Below, one piece after another: positions 17,105 through 26,334 of a stretch of 64,000 nt of DNA (the first letter of the stretch is position 1; every line of letters starts with the position of its first letter). The notes beneath the pieces are model-generated. The model was not told the origin of the DNA and did not search any database. It saw nothing but the letters and a program-made list of their open reading frames with translations. Both the position numbers and the translations under genes were made by a program. This DNA is from CADEED01 sp963842515 (GTDB lineage: Bacteria; Pseudomonadota; Gammaproteobacteria; Steroidobacterales; Steroidobacteraceae). The stretch covers positions 669,218 to 733,217 of the forward strand of contig CAWJGO010000005.1 in NCBI GenBank assembly GCA_963842515.1, written 5' to 3'.

Positions 17105-17602
17105 ATGATTGAACGCCCGCCATCACCCTGCATCAAAGTCTGTGTACTGGTCGCCGGCGACCGCTGCGCGGGATGTTTACGCACGGTGGATGAAATCGCC
17201 GCGTGGCCGGCAATGAGCGCGGAAGCGCAATGGGCGCTCGTAGGAACGCTCGAGCAAAGGAGAATGAAAGTGGCAGAAGAAGTGGTTGATCGAATCAAGA
17301 CCCATATCGGCTCAGGACCCGCGGTCCTGTTCATGAAGGGCACGCCGGATTTTCCGCAGTGTGGGTTTTCGGCGCAGGTCGTCGCCGCGCTGCGCGCCTC
17401 GGAGGCCGGGTTCCAGGCCGTGAACATCTTCGAAGACCCGGAGCTGCGTGACGCACTCAAGAAGTTTTCGAACTGGCCTACCTACCCGCAGCTCTACGTG
17501 AACGGCGAGCTGGTTGGCGGCTGCGACATCGTGCTCGACCTGCATCGCAGCGGCGAGCTCAAGAAAATGCTGACGGAAGCTGGCGCGACGTCCCAGGCCT
17601 GA
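17105..17602 (+). CDS. DUF1289 domain fused in frame to monothiol glutaredoxin (Grx4/GrxD type)
   Basis: A single open frame of about 165 residues. Residues about 1-50 are a DUF1289 Fe-S-type motif (SPCIKVCVL, then GDRCAGCLRTVDEIAAW, four cysteines). Residues about 54-165 are a complete monothiol glutaredoxin: VLFMKGTPDFPQCGFS with the CGFS active site, the NWPTYPQLYVNGELVGG cis-proline/glutathione site, and GCDIVLDLHRSGEL. Grx4 proteins carry a bridging [2Fe-2S] cluster and deliver it to targets. No stop codon separates the parts. A strong AAAGGAG lies seven bases ahead of an in-frame GTG (17270), so a short glutaredoxin of about 110 residues may also be made from within. Confidence 0.88.
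   Translation: MIERPPSPCIKVCVLVAGDRCAGCLRTVDEIAAWPAMSAEAQWALVGTLEQRRMKVAEEVVDRIKTHIGSGPAVLFMKGTPDFPQCGFSAQVVAALRASEAGFQAVNIFEDPELRDALKKFSNWPTYPQLYVNGELVGGCDIVLDLHRSGELKKMLTEAGATSQA
17256..17262 (+). promoter_or_regulatory. Internal Shine-Dalgarno sequence for a separate glutaredoxin start
   Basis: AAAGGAG lies in the coding sequence between the DUF1289 and glutaredoxin parts. It is only one base from the ATG at 17264, too close for good use, but seven bases from the in-frame GTG at 17270, which is ideal. This suggests that a stand-alone glutaredoxin is translated from GTG 17270. Confidence 0.55.
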
Positions 17603-17652
17603 CGGCCACATCGGAGAACGCCGCACCTTTTCGAAAGCAGGGGCGTCGTCCA

Positions 17653-18366
17653 TCAGATTTCTGGAGTGCCTACCTCGGCCGGTGCGACGCCCCACAGCGC
17701 CTGCGCACGCACGTCTGCCTTGCGCCAAGCGCCATCGAGCGCGTTGCACACCTCGCAGAAGATGTCGGCCGTGCGCTCGGCGTCGTACCTGGCCGAATGC
17801 GCCTCGCTCGAATCCCAATTGAGCCCACACACCTGCGTTGCTTTCGCGAGCACGGTCTGACCGAACGCCGCGCCGGCAAGCGTGGCCGTATCGAAGCATG
17901 AGAAGGGATGAAACGGATTGCGCTTGATCTCCGCGCGGGCCACCGCGGCGTTGAGAAAGCCCAGGTCGAAGGCGGCGTTGTGCCCCACCAGCACGGCGCG
18001 ACGGCAATCGTGCGTCTTCATCGCCGTGCGAACTTCGGTGAAGATGCGTCCGAGCGCATCTTTCTCCGGCAATGCCGGCCGCAGCGGATGAAAGGGGTCG
18101 ATGCCGTTCACGGCGAGTGACGCCGCTTCGAGGTTGGCGCCCTCGAAAGGCCGCACATGGTAGGAATGCGACGTGCCACGTTGCAGGCGCCCGTCCTGGC
18201 CAAATTCGATCATGACCGCGGCGATTTCGAGCAGCGCGTCCGTGGCGCAGTTGAAGCCGCCGGTCTCCACGTCGATGACCACGGGCAGGAACTGCCGGAA
18301 CCGTCTGCTCATGAGTGGCGGCCCCGTGAATGCGGCGCCGCTGGCCGGTGGCACGATCTCGTCCAT
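17653..18366 (-). CDS. rnt: Ribonuclease T
   Basis: A 237-residue DEDDh exonuclease that trims the 3' ends of tRNA and other stable RNAs. The ExoI motif VVIDVETGGFN carries the first Asp/Glu pair. The ExoII region is VLVGHNAAFDLGFLN and the ExoIII region is HSARYDAERTADIF, with the catalytic His and Asp. The RNase T-specific insert around FHPFSCFDTATLAGAAFGQ is present. The ATG overlaps the pyrC stop by one base (TGATG), as in other gammaproteobacteria where pyrC and rnt are neighbours. About 18 extra residues precede the usual start, so an internal ATG at 18312 is possible. Confidence 0.93.
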   Translation of the reverse strand: MDEIVPPASGAAFTGPPLMSRRFRQFLPVVIDVETGGFNCATDALLEIAAVMIEFGQDGRLQRGTSHSYHVRPFEGANLEAASLAVNGIDPFHPLRPALPEKDALGRIFTEVRTAMKTHDCRRAVLVGHNAAFDLGFLNAAVARAEIKRNPFHPFSCFDTATLAGAAFGQTVLAKATQVCGLNWDSSEAHSARYDAERTADIFCEVCNALDGAWRKADVRAQALWGVAPAEVGTPEI

Positions 18367-19409
18367 CAGGCTACCAGCTGCCAGTCGATGGCTTCATCGG
18401 CGCGCATCGGCACGAGTTTCCCGTCGTTGGCGCTCGTTCCCAGTGGATAGTCAGATGGCGGACGCCATTCCCTGCGGGCGAGACGGATGCGTTCGGCATT
18501 GCGCGGCAGCCCATAGAAGTCCGCGCCGAAATCGGCGGCGAACCCTTCGAGCTTGTCGATCTTGCCCACCGAGTCGAAAGCTTCCGCATACAGCTCGATG
18601 CCTGCATGCGCGGAGAACATGCCGGCGCAACCACAGGCATTCTCCTTGGTGTGCTGCGCATGCGGCGCGCTGTCGGTACCGAGGAAGAACCGCGGGTTGC
18701 CACTGGTGGCAGCTGCGAGCAGCGCGGCCCGATCCGGCTCGGTCTTGAGAATGGGCAGACAGTAGTAGTGCGGGCGAATGCCACCCTCGAAGATGGCGTT
18801 GCGGTTGTGGAGCAGATGCTGGGGAGTGATCGTGGCGGCCACGCCGTCACGCGCGCTCTTGACGAACTCGGCCGCGCGCGCTGTGGTGATGTGCTCGAAC
18901 ACCACGCGCAGGCGCGGAAATCGCGCCAGCGTGGGCGCCAGCACTTCATCGATGAAACGCGATTCGCGTTCGAAGACATCGATGGCGCGCCCCGTCACCT
19001 CGCCATGCACCAAAAGGGGCATTCCGGCTTCGCTCATGCGCGCGAGCACGTCGTCGATGCGGCGGATGTCGGTGACCCCGGAATCGGAATTGGTGGTCGC
19101 GCCCGCCGGATAAAGCTTACAAGCCTTCACCCACTGAACTTTCAGCGCCTTCTCGATCTCTGAAGGTTCAGTCCGGTCGGTGAGATACAACGTCATCAAT
19201 GGCGAGAAATTCGCGCCAGCGGGCAACGCAGCCAATATCCGTTCGCGATACTCGATTGCGGCGGCCGCGGTGGTCACCGGCGGCTTCAGGTTCGGCATTA
19301 CGATGGCGCGCGCGAAGCGCGCGGCAGTGAATGGCAGGACGGCGGCCATGACCGCGCCGTCGCGCAAGTGCAGGTGCCAGTCATCGGGGCGGCGAATTTC
19401 GATTTGCAC
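18366..19409 (-). CDS. pyrC: Dihydroorotase
   Basis: About 347 residues from the GTG at 19409, which gives the length of E. coli PyrC. The zinc site DWHLHLRDG is at the N-terminus. Then come AIVMPNLKPPVTT, the carboxylated-lysine region VKACKLYPAGATTNSD, GMPLLVHGEV, FEHITTARAAEFV and FLGTDSAPHAQHTKE. It closes carbamoyl-aspartate to dihydroorotate in pyrimidine synthesis. The open frame continues upstream to 19481 (TTG start), so the true start is uncertain; none of the candidates has a strong ribosome site. It diverges from aceE. Confidence 0.94.
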   Translation of the reverse strand: MQIEIRRPDDWHLHLRDGAVMAAVLPFTAARFARAIVMPNLKPPVTTAAAAIEYRERILAALPAGANFSPLMTLYLTDRTEPSEIEKALKVQWVKACKLYPAGATTNSDSGVTDIRRIDDVLARMSEAGMPLLVHGEVTGRAIDVFERESRFIDEVLAPTLARFPRLRVVFEHITTARAAEFVKSARDGVAATITPQHLLHNRNAIFEGGIRPHYYCLPILKTEPDRAALLAAATSGNPRFFLGTDSAPHAQHTKENACGCAGMFSAHAGIELYAEAFDSVGKIDKLEGFAADFGADFYGLPRNAERIRLARREWRPPSDYPLGTSANDGKLVPMRADEAIDWQLVA

Positions 19410-19598
19410 TGGTAGTGGGATGCGCAAAACGCGCCGTAAGCTGCTGTGCGGATTGAGGTTTGCTTGACCGGAGAGCCTCAAGAAACGATCATATCGCGCC
19501 TTGTTTTCCCCGCCCCCTCACCTCATTTTCAACGCGGCGCATGCTAACACAGCACGCATCGCTTTCTTTGCTTGCCGACGCTACGGCTTTGGATGTGT

Positions 19599-22262
19599 AT
19601 GACGGAAATCATGAAGCTCGAAGATCTCGATCCGACCGAGACACGCGAGTGGATCGAATCGATTGACTCGGTTCTCAAGACGCAGGGCGCGGAACGCGCG
19701 CACTACCTGCTCGAGCAGCTGATCGACTTCACGCGCCGTTCCGGCGCGTATCTGCCGTTCCGTCCGAACACCGCGTACGTCAACACCATCGCGACGGGAC
19801 ACGAACCCAGTTACCCCGGCAATCGCGAACTGGAAAAACGCATCGAGGCCTACATCCGCTGGAACGCGCTGGCCATGGTGCTGAACGCTAACAAGGTGTC
19901 GAGCGAATACGGTGGCCACATCTCCACCTACGCGTCCTCGGCGACGCTCTACGAAGTCGGTTTCAACCATTTCTGGCGCGCGCAGTCGGAAGCGCATCCC
20001 GGCGACATGGTGTACGTGCAGGGTCATTCCTCGCCGGGCATCTACGGTCGCGCGTTCCTCGAAGGGCGCCTGTCGGGAGACCAGCTGAAGCATTTCCGCC
20101 AGGAAGTCGGCGGCAATGGTCTCTCTTCGTATCCGCACCCGTGGCTCATGCCCAACTTCTGGCAGTTCCCGACGGTGTCGATGGGCTTAGGGCCCATGAT
20201 GGCTATCTACCAGGCGCGCTTCCAGCGCTACATGGAAAATCGCGGCATGGTGCCGGAGTCGGATCGCAAGATCTGGGCCTTCCTCGGCGACGGTGAGATG
20301 GATGAGCCCGAATCGATGGGTGCGCTCACGCTGCCGGTGCGCGAGAAACTCGACAACCTGGTGTTCGTCGTCAACTGCAACCTGCAGCGTCTCGACGGCC
20401 CGGTACGCGGCAACGGCAAGATCATCCAGGAGCTCGAGGCCGCGTTCATGGGCGCGGGCTGGAACGTCATCAAGGTGGTCTGGGGATCGCGTTGGGACCC
20501 GCTGCTGGCGCGCGACACGCAGGGCCTTCTGCGCCGGGTGATGGAAGAGTGCGTCGACGGCGAGTATCAGAACTTCAAGGCCAAGGGCGGCGCCTACACT
20601 CGCGAGAATTTCTTCGGCAAGTATCCAGAGCTCAAGGAAATGGTCGCCAACATGTCGGATGACGACATCTGGCGCTTGAACCGCGGCGGGCACGACGCGC
20701 AGAAGGTGTTCGCAGCCTACGCGGCGGCGTCGGCGCACAAGGGTCAGCCGACGGTCATTCTGGCCAAGACGGTCAAGGGTTATGGCCTCGGCAAAGCGGC
20801 CGAAGGCCAGATGGTCGCGCACCAGCAGAAGAAGATCGACGAGGCGGGCCTCAAGGACTTCCGCGATCGCTTCAACATTCCGTTGTCCGACGAACAGGTG
20901 GCGAAGCTCGCGCTGGTGAAGCCTGGCGACGACAGCCCGGAGATGAAATACCTGCACGAGCAGCGCAAGGCGCTCGGTGGCTATCTACCGGCTCGCAAGA
21001 ATGCGGCCAAGCCGCTGGTGATACCCGAGCTCTCGGCATTCAGCGCCATGCTCGAGGGTACCGGCGACCGCGAGATCTCCACGACCATGGCATTCGTGCG
21101 CATTCTCACGCAGTTGCTCAAGGACAAGACCATCGGCAAGAACATCGTGCCCATCGTCCCCGACGAGGCACGCACGTTCGGCATGGAAGGATTGTTCCGC
21201 CAGATCGGCATTTACAGCTCGGCGGGGCAGCTCTACACGCCGGTCGATTCCGATCAGCTCATGTCCTACAAAGAGGACAAGAAGGGCCAGATGCTCGAAG
21301 AGGGCATCAACGAAGCCGGCTCGACCTGCTCGTGGATCGCCGCAGGCACTGCCTATGCGAACCAGGGCATCCACATGGTGCCGTTCTACATCTACTACTC
21401 GATGTTCGGCTTCCAGCGCGTCGGCGACTTCTTCTGGGCGGCGGGCGATCTGCGCACGCGCGGTTTCCTGTTAGGCGCCACCGCCGGACGCACCACGCTC
21501 GCCGGCGAAGGGTTGCAGCACCAGGACGGTCACAGCCTGCTGCACGCCGCCACGGTGCCGAACTGCGTGGCGTACGACCCGACCTATGCATATGAGCTCG
21601 CCGTGATCATCCACGACGGCATGAAGCGCATGTTCGCCAACGATGAGAGCGTCTTCTTTTATATCGCGGTGATGAACGAGAACTACGTCCAGCCGGCGTT
21701 ACCAAAAGGGGTCGAGGAAGGCATCCTCAAGGGTATGTACCTGCTCAACGTGGGCGGAGCCGGCAAGGTGCGCGTCACCTTGATGGGGTCGGGCACCATC
21801 CTGCGCGAGTGCATCGGCGCCGCGGAAATCCTGGCGCGTGAATTCAACATTCCGTCGGACATCTACTCCGCGCCGAGTTTTTCGGAGCTGCGGCGTGAGG
21901 CACTCGAAGTGGAACGCTGGAACCGGCTGCATCCGGGGGAAACGCCCAAGGTGCCGTACGTCACCCAGGCGTTGTCGAAAGCGGTGGGGCCGTTCATCGC
22001 CGCCACCGACTACATGCGCGCATGGCCGGACATGATCCGTCAGTGGGTGCCTGGCCGTTTCGTCACGCTCGGCACCGATGGCTTCGGCCGTTCGGATGCG
22101 CGCGCGGCGCTGCGCAAGCATTTCGAAGTGGACGCGAAGAACATCGCCTATGCGTCATTGCAGGCACTGGCCGAAGAAGGCGCCATCGACAAGGGCACTC
22201 TCAAGGCGGCACTCGCCAAGCTCGGGCTCGACGCCAACAAACCGGATCCGCAGCACGCATGA
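19599..22262 (+). CDS. aceE: Pyruvate dehydrogenase E1 component, homodimeric type
   Basis: About 887 residues, the usual size for the AceE-type E1. It decarboxylates pyruvate with thiamine diphosphate and passes acetyl groups to the E2 lipoyl arm. The thiamine-binding motif is GDGEMDEPES with the partner Asn in VVNCNLQRLDGPVRGNG. Other family blocks include VYVQGHSSPGIYGRAFLEGR, GRTTLAGEGLQHQDGHS and the C-terminal FVTLGTDGFGRSD. The start at 19599 (MTEIMKLEDLDPTETREW) is chosen by family alignment; the ATG at 19611 is also possible. It heads the aceE-aceF-lpd operon and overlaps aceF by four bases. Confidence 0.97.
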   Translation: MTEIMKLEDLDPTETREWIESIDSVLKTQGAERAHYLLEQLIDFTRRSGAYLPFRPNTAYVNTIATGHEPSYPGNRELEKRIEAYIRWNALAMVLNANKVSSEYGGHISTYASSATLYEVGFNHFWRAQSEAHPGDMVYVQGHSSPGIYGRAFLEGRLSGDQLKHFRQEVGGNGLSSYPHPWLMPNFWQFPTVSMGLGPMMAIYQARFQRYMENRGMVPESDRKIWAFLGDGEMDEPESMGALTLPVREKLDNLVFVVNCNLQRLDGPVRGNGKIIQELEAAFMGAGWNVIKVVWGSRWDPLLARDTQGLLRRVMEECVDGEYQNFKAKGGAYTRENFFGKYPELKEMVANMSDDDIWRLNRGGHDAQKVFAAYAAASAHKGQPTVILAKTVKGYGLGKAAEGQMVAHQQKKIDEAGLKDFRDRFNIPLSDEQVAKLALVKPGDDSPEMKYLHEQRKALGGYLPARKNAAKPLVIPELSAFSAMLEGTGDREISTTMAFVRILTQLLKDKTIGKNIVPIVPDEARTFGMEGLFRQIGIYSSAGQLYTPVDSDQLMSYKEDKKGQMLEEGINEAGSTCSWIAAGTAYANQGIHMVPFYIYYSMFGFQRVGDFFWAAGDLRTRGFLLGATAGRTTLAGEGLQHQDGHSLLHAATVPNCVAYDPTYAYELAVIIHDGMKRMFANDESVFFYIAVMNENYVQPALPKGVEEGILKGMYLLNVGGAGKVRVTLMGSGTILRECIGAAEILAREFNIPSDIYSAPSFSELRREALEVERWNRLHPGETPKVPYVTQALSKAVGPFIAATDYMRAWPDMIRQWVPGRFVTLGTDGFGRSDARAALRKHFEVDAKNIAYASLQALAEEGAIDKGTLKAALAKLGLDANKPDPQHA

Positions 22263-23569
22263 GCAGTCTCATCGAAGTACGCGTCCCCGACATGGGGAAT
22301 TTCGACTCGGTCGCGGTCATCGACGTGTTGGTCAAAGTGGGCGACTCCATCGACATCGACACGCCGTTGGTCACGCTCGAAACGGACAAGGCAACCATGG
22401 ACGTGCCTTCGACCGCCAAGGGCGTCGTCGAGAAGGTGCACGTCGAGAAGGGCGGAAACTTGTCGCCTGGTGCGCTGGTGGTCACGGTGAAGGGCGAAGC
22501 TGCCGCGGCCGCCGCCTCGCCAGCGAAGCCCGCGCCGGCGTCCGCGCCCAATAAACCCGCCGTCGCGGCGCCGCCGCGCCCGGCGGCGCCCCAGGCGGTG
22601 GCGCAGGCAATTGCACCGGCACGCGGCACGCTGCCGGCCATCGACGAAGCCAGTTTCGGCGCCGCGCATGCCAGTCCATCGGTGCGCAAGTTCGCGCGTG
22701 AGCTCGGCGTGAATCTCGGCAGCGTACGGGGCAGCGGCGAGAAGGGCCGCATCCTGCTCGATGACGTCAAGGCTTTCGTGAAGATGGTGATGGCGGGCGG
22801 AATGCCGATGGCGCCTGCCGCGCCGGCGCTGCCCAAGGCGCACAACTACGATCCGTCGGCGTACGGCGAGATCGAGGTGCGGCCGCTCAATCGTGTGCAG
22901 AAGATCTCGGGGCCGCGCCTGCAGGGGGCGTGGATCAACATTCCGCACGTCACGCAGTTCGACGAATCGGACATCACCGATCTCGAGCAGATCCGCGGCT
23001 CGCTGAAGGAGAAGGCCGCGGCGGCCGGTGTCAAGGTCACGCCGCTGGCTTTCATCATCCAGGCCGCGGTGCGCGCCATGCGCGAGTTCCCGATGCTCAA
23101 CAGCCAGCTCGACGAAGCCGGGCAAAACCTGATCTACAAGAAATTCATCAACGTGGGGTTCGCGGCCGATACGCCGAATGGCCTGCTCGTGCCGGTCATC
23201 AAGGGCGCCGACAAGCTGGACGTGTTCGCCATCGCCAAGGCACTCGGCGAACTCAGCGCGAAGGCTCGCGAGGGCAAACTACCGGGCGCCGACATGCAGG
23301 GTGCCGGGTTCACGATCTCGAGCCTGGGTGGCATCGGCGGCACGATGTTCACGCCAATCATCAATTCGCCGGAGGTGGCGATTCTCGGCGTTTCCAGGTC
23401 GGTGATGAAGCCGGTCTGGAACGGCAAGGAATTCACGCCGCGCCTCATGCTGCCGCTGTCATTTTCCTACGATCACCGCGTCATCGATGGCGCGCTTGGC
23501 GCGCGCATCGCCAAGTTCCTTGCCGACACACTCGCCAAGCCGAAAGATCTGCTCGGGGCCATGTCGTGA
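22259..23569 (+). CDS. aceF: Dihydrolipoyl acetyltransferase, pyruvate dehydrogenase E2
   Basis: A 436-residue acyltransferase with a single lipoyl domain (about 1-76, the lipoylated Lys in ETDKATM), an alanine/proline-rich swinging linker (about 82-130), a peripheral-subunit-binding domain (about 138-175: ASPSVRKFARELGVNL, GSGEKGRILLDDV), a second flexible segment, and the catalytic domain (about 210-436). The catalytic motif SYDHRVIDGALGA is close to the C-terminus. E. coli has three lipoyl domains; here there is one on E2 and one on E3. It overlaps aceE (ATGA) and lpd (GTGA). Confidence 0.97.
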   Translation: MSSLIEVRVPDMGNFDSVAVIDVLVKVGDSIDIDTPLVTLETDKATMDVPSTAKGVVEKVHVEKGGNLSPGALVVTVKGEAAAAAASPAKPAPASAPNKPAVAAPPRPAAPQAVAQAIAPARGTLPAIDEASFGAAHASPSVRKFARELGVNLGSVRGSGEKGRILLDDVKAFVKMVMAGGMPMAPAAPALPKAHNYDPSAYGEIEVRPLNRVQKISGPRLQGAWINIPHVTQFDESDITDLEQIRGSLKEKAAAAGVKVTPLAFIIQAAVRAMREFPMLNSQLDEAGQNLIYKKFINVGFAADTPNGLLVPVIKGADKLDVFAIAKALGELSAKAREGKLPGADMQGAGFTISSLGGIGGTMFTPIINSPEVAILGVSRSVMKPVWNGKEFTPRLMLPLSFSYDHRVIDGALGARIAKFLADTLAKPKDLLGAMS

Positions 23570-25377
23570 GCAAGATCGACCTTACGGTTCCGGATCTCGG
23601 CAACTTCGACGAAGTCGCTGTCGTCGATGTACTGGTCAAGGTGGGCGACAAGATCGAAGTGGAGACGCCGCTCGTCACGCTCGAAACCGACAAGGCCACC
23701 ATGGATGTGCCGTCCACCGCGGCGGGCACCGTGATCGAGGTGCTGGTCCAGAAGGGCGGCAAGATCGGCAAGGGTGGATTGATCGCGCGCATTGAAGGCG
23801 AAGCTCCTGCGGCGAAACCCGCCGCTGCCGCCCCCGCCAAGGCGCCAGCGCCGCCAGCTCAGAAGTCCGGGCCCGCCGCCCCGGCGCCGCAGGCGGCACC
23901 TGCCGCCCGCGCGCAGCCCGCGCCTGTACCCAAGCCATCGAAGCCGCTCAAGCCCGATGTGCCGCACGATCGCGAGACCCAACTGCTGGTGCTGGGGGCT
24001 GGCCCCGGCGGTTACACCGCAGCATTCCGCGCTGCCGACTTGGGTCTCAAGGTCACGCTGGTCGAGCGCTGGCCCATGCTCGGCGGCGTTTGCCTCAACG
24101 TCGGCTGCATTCCTTCGAAGGCGCTGTTGCACGCCGCCAAGGTCATCGACGAAGTCGGCGACATGCGCGGTCATGGCATCGACTTCGGCGCTCCCAAGAT
24201 CGACTTGCCCAAGCTGCTCGAGTGGAAGGGCAGCGTGGTGGGCAAACTCGTCAAAGGCCTGTCGGTGCTCGCCAAGCAGCGCAAGGTCGAAGTGGTACAG
24301 GGCACTGGCACATTTGCCAGCCCGCACGTGATGCAAGTGACGGGTGTGGACGGCAATGTCGAAAAGATCCGCTTCGAGCAATGCATCATTGCCGCGGGCT
24401 CGGAAGCCATCAAACTACCCTTCATTCCCGACGATCCTCGCGTCATCGACTCCACCGGAGCGCTCGAGCTCGCCGGGGTGCCGAGCAGACTGCTGGTCAT
24501 CGGCGGCGGCATCATTGGTCTGGAGATGGCCACCGTGTATGCGTCCCTCGGGGCGAAGTTGTCGGTGGTCGAGTTGACCGGGCAGCTCATGCCGGGCGCC
24601 GACCTGGATCTCGTCAAACCGCTCGAGAAACGCCTCCGCGCACGCTATGAGCAGATTTTGCTCAATACCAAGGTCACGGGCTGCACCGCCAGCAAGGAGG
24701 GCCTTGCGGTGGAATTCGAAGACGCATCCGGCAGACGCACCGATGTCTTCGATCGAGTGCTGGTGGCCGTGGGCCGCAGCGCCAACGGCAGCCGCCTGAA
24801 CCTCGAGGCGGCGGACATCGAGGTGAGCGAGCGCGGAATCATCGCGGTGGACAAACAGATGCGCACCAACCTGCCGCACGTATTCGCCATCGGCGATCTG
24901 GTGCCCGGTCCGATGCTGGCCCACAAGGCGATGCACGAGGCCAAGGTTGCGGCTGAAGTGGCCGCCGGACAAAAGAGCTACTTCGACGCGCGCGTCATTC
25001 CGTCGGTCGCCTACACCGATCCGGAAGTGGCCTGGGTCGGCCTCACCGAGACCGATGCGAAGAAGAACGGTACTGCTTACAGGAAAGGCCAGTTCCCCTG
25101 GATGGCAAGCGGCCGGTCGCTGGCGCTGGGCCGCGACGAAGGCTTCACCAAACTACTGTTCGATCCGACCACACACCGCGTGCTCGGTGGCGGCATGGTG
25201 GGTCCGAACGCCGGCGAGCTGGTTGCCGAGGTGGCTCTCGCCATCGAGATGGGTGCGGACGCCACGGACATCGGGCTCACGATCCACCCGCATCCGACCC
25301 TCTCGGAGACGGTCGGGTTGTCGGCCGAGGCGTTCGAGGGAACGCTGACCGACCTCTACATACCAAAAAGAGCTTAA
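23566..25377 (+). CDS. lpdA: Dihydrolipoyl dehydrogenase with N-terminal lipoyl domain (E3)
   Basis: 603 residues from the GTG that overlaps the aceF stop by four bases. Residues about 1-78 are a lipoyl domain (lipoylated Lys in ETDKATM) and about 80-135 an alanine/proline linker. The rest is a full flavoprotein disulfide reductase: LLVLGAGPGGYTAAF for FAD, the redox pair in GGVCLNVGCIPSKAL, a second dinucleotide fold LLVIGGGIIGLEMA for NAD, FAIGDLVPGPMLAHKA, and the C-terminal base pair His-Glu in TIHPHPTLSE. It reoxidises E2 lipoamide. The E3-lipoyl fusion is known from Neisseria and Ralstonia-type complexes. Confidence 0.97.
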   Translation: MSKIDLTVPDLGNFDEVAVVDVLVKVGDKIEVETPLVTLETDKATMDVPSTAAGTVIEVLVQKGGKIGKGGLIARIEGEAPAAKPAAAAPAKAPAPPAQKSGPAAPAPQAAPAARAQPAPVPKPSKPLKPDVPHDRETQLLVLGAGPGGYTAAFRAADLGLKVTLVERWPMLGGVCLNVGCIPSKALLHAAKVIDEVGDMRGHGIDFGAPKIDLPKLLEWKGSVVGKLVKGLSVLAKQRKVEVVQGTGTFASPHVMQVTGVDGNVEKIRFEQCIIAAGSEAIKLPFIPDDPRVIDSTGALELAGVPSRLLVIGGGIIGLEMATVYASLGAKLSVVELTGQLMPGADLDLVKPLEKRLRARYEQILLNTKVTGCTASKEGLAVEFEDASGRRTDVFDRVLVAVGRSANGSRLNLEAADIEVSERGIIAVDKQMRTNLPHVFAIGDLVPGPMLAHKAMHEAKVAAEVAAGQKSYFDARVIPSVAYTDPEVAWVGLTETDAKKNGTAYRKGQFPWMASGRSLALGRDEGFTKLLFDPTTHRVLGGGMVGPNAGELVAEVALAIEMGADATDIGLTIHPHPTLSETVGLSAEAFEGTLTDLYIPKRA

Positions 25378-25398
25378 GACGTCCTTGGCCACTCACGG

Positions 25399-25423
25399 AC
25401 GGCGCCGCTTCGGCGCCGTTTTC
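25399..25423 (+). terminator. Rho-independent terminator of the pyruvate dehydrogenase operon
   Basis: A perfect nine-base stem (ACGGCGCCG / CGGCGCCGT) with the loop CTT, followed by TTTCC, starts 22 bases after the lpd stop. The T run is short, so termination may be partial. The stem would also serve the convergent gene at 25443. Confidence 0.75.
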
Positions 25424-25442
25424 CATCGTGGCGCGAGAGCGC

Positions 25443-26198
25443 CTAAAGAGAATGGGCGGCGGGCGTCGCGGCCGTGAGCTCCGCCGCGGGATCGCCGCCA
25501 AACGCGTATTCGACGATCACGCGCACGGCGAGCGTGTCGTCGACGCTCCAGTTCGACACCTCCAGGCACACCGAACGCTGATCGGCGCTGACCGGATACT
25601 CCGCCGGCGCGGCGGCAATGCGCAGGCTGCCGAGCGTGGGCGCTCCCGCGTCACGCTCGAGCCAGGGCGATTCACTTTTCGGCACGCGGGCCAGAACGCG
25701 GACGTTGGTGGCGTGTGCCGCCGATGGAATCGACGCACACAGCGCGATGGGTGGCGCGACGCGTTCGGTGCAGGAAACGGGGCCTACTTCATCAGCCTCG
25801 GTATTGATCCTGCAGGGCGGCAGGTGCGCCAGCGATTCGGCGGCTCCACCTTCGGCATTGCTCGCCGGGATAGCCGCCGCGGACGGGTCCGGGGGATTGG
25901 TGGCATCGGTGGGGTTCTGCCGGGCGGCGAGCGCCGCGAACTGCTTGGTGAACTCCGCTTCCATGGTCGCCTTGAGATCGTCCTTGGCGCTGACGGCGCG
26001 CAGCGACGACCAGGCGTATCCACCGACGATGCAGCCGATCATCAACGCGACGGTGGCGAGTACCGAGCGCATGCGATTTTTCTTCGGCTTCGGCCGGCCA
26101 TCGCTCGGCGCGCGATTGCGCACCAGCTGGACGATGGCCGTCAGCATGGTCGCGAGCGCGCCGATGATGGCGGCGACGATGGTTTCTGAAATGCTCAT
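25443..26198 (-). CDS. Hypothetical membrane-anchored protein
   Basis: 251 residues. There are two hydrophobic segments at about 6-26 (TIVAAIIGALATMLTAIVQL) and 46-63 (VLATVALMIGCIVGGYAW), separated by a short basic cytoplasmic loop. A low-complexity Ala/Pro/Asp region (about 90-120) follows, then a cysteine-containing, probably periplasmic domain (about 125-240) with strands such as SVCLEVSNWSVDDTLAVRVI. I do not recognise a family. It is convergent with lpd and separated from DUF1841 by about 135 bases that hold nothing recognisable. Confidence 0.6.
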   Translation of the reverse strand: MSISETIVAAIIGALATMLTAIVQLVRNRAPSDGRPKPKKNRMRSVLATVALMIGCIVGGYAWSSLRAVSAKDDLKATMEAEFTKQFAALAARQNPTDATNPPDPSAAAIPASNAEGGAAESLAHLPPCRINTEADEVGPVSCTERVAPPIALCASIPSAAHATNVRVLARVPKSESPWLERDAGAPTLGSLRIAAAPAEYPVSADQRSVCLEVSNWSVDDTLAVRVIVEYAFGGDPAAELTAATPAAHSL

Positions 26199-26334
26199 CC
26201 CTGCACCTCAAACAAGCTGGTCGGAAGCCCGATGAGTCTAGTCCGGGCTCCTCGCGCGGCAGCGCGGGGGCGTTCCGAGGTGGGTACTGGGTCACACTTC
26301 GGCGGAAGTGAACGAAGGCCTCGAAGGCGTTGCG

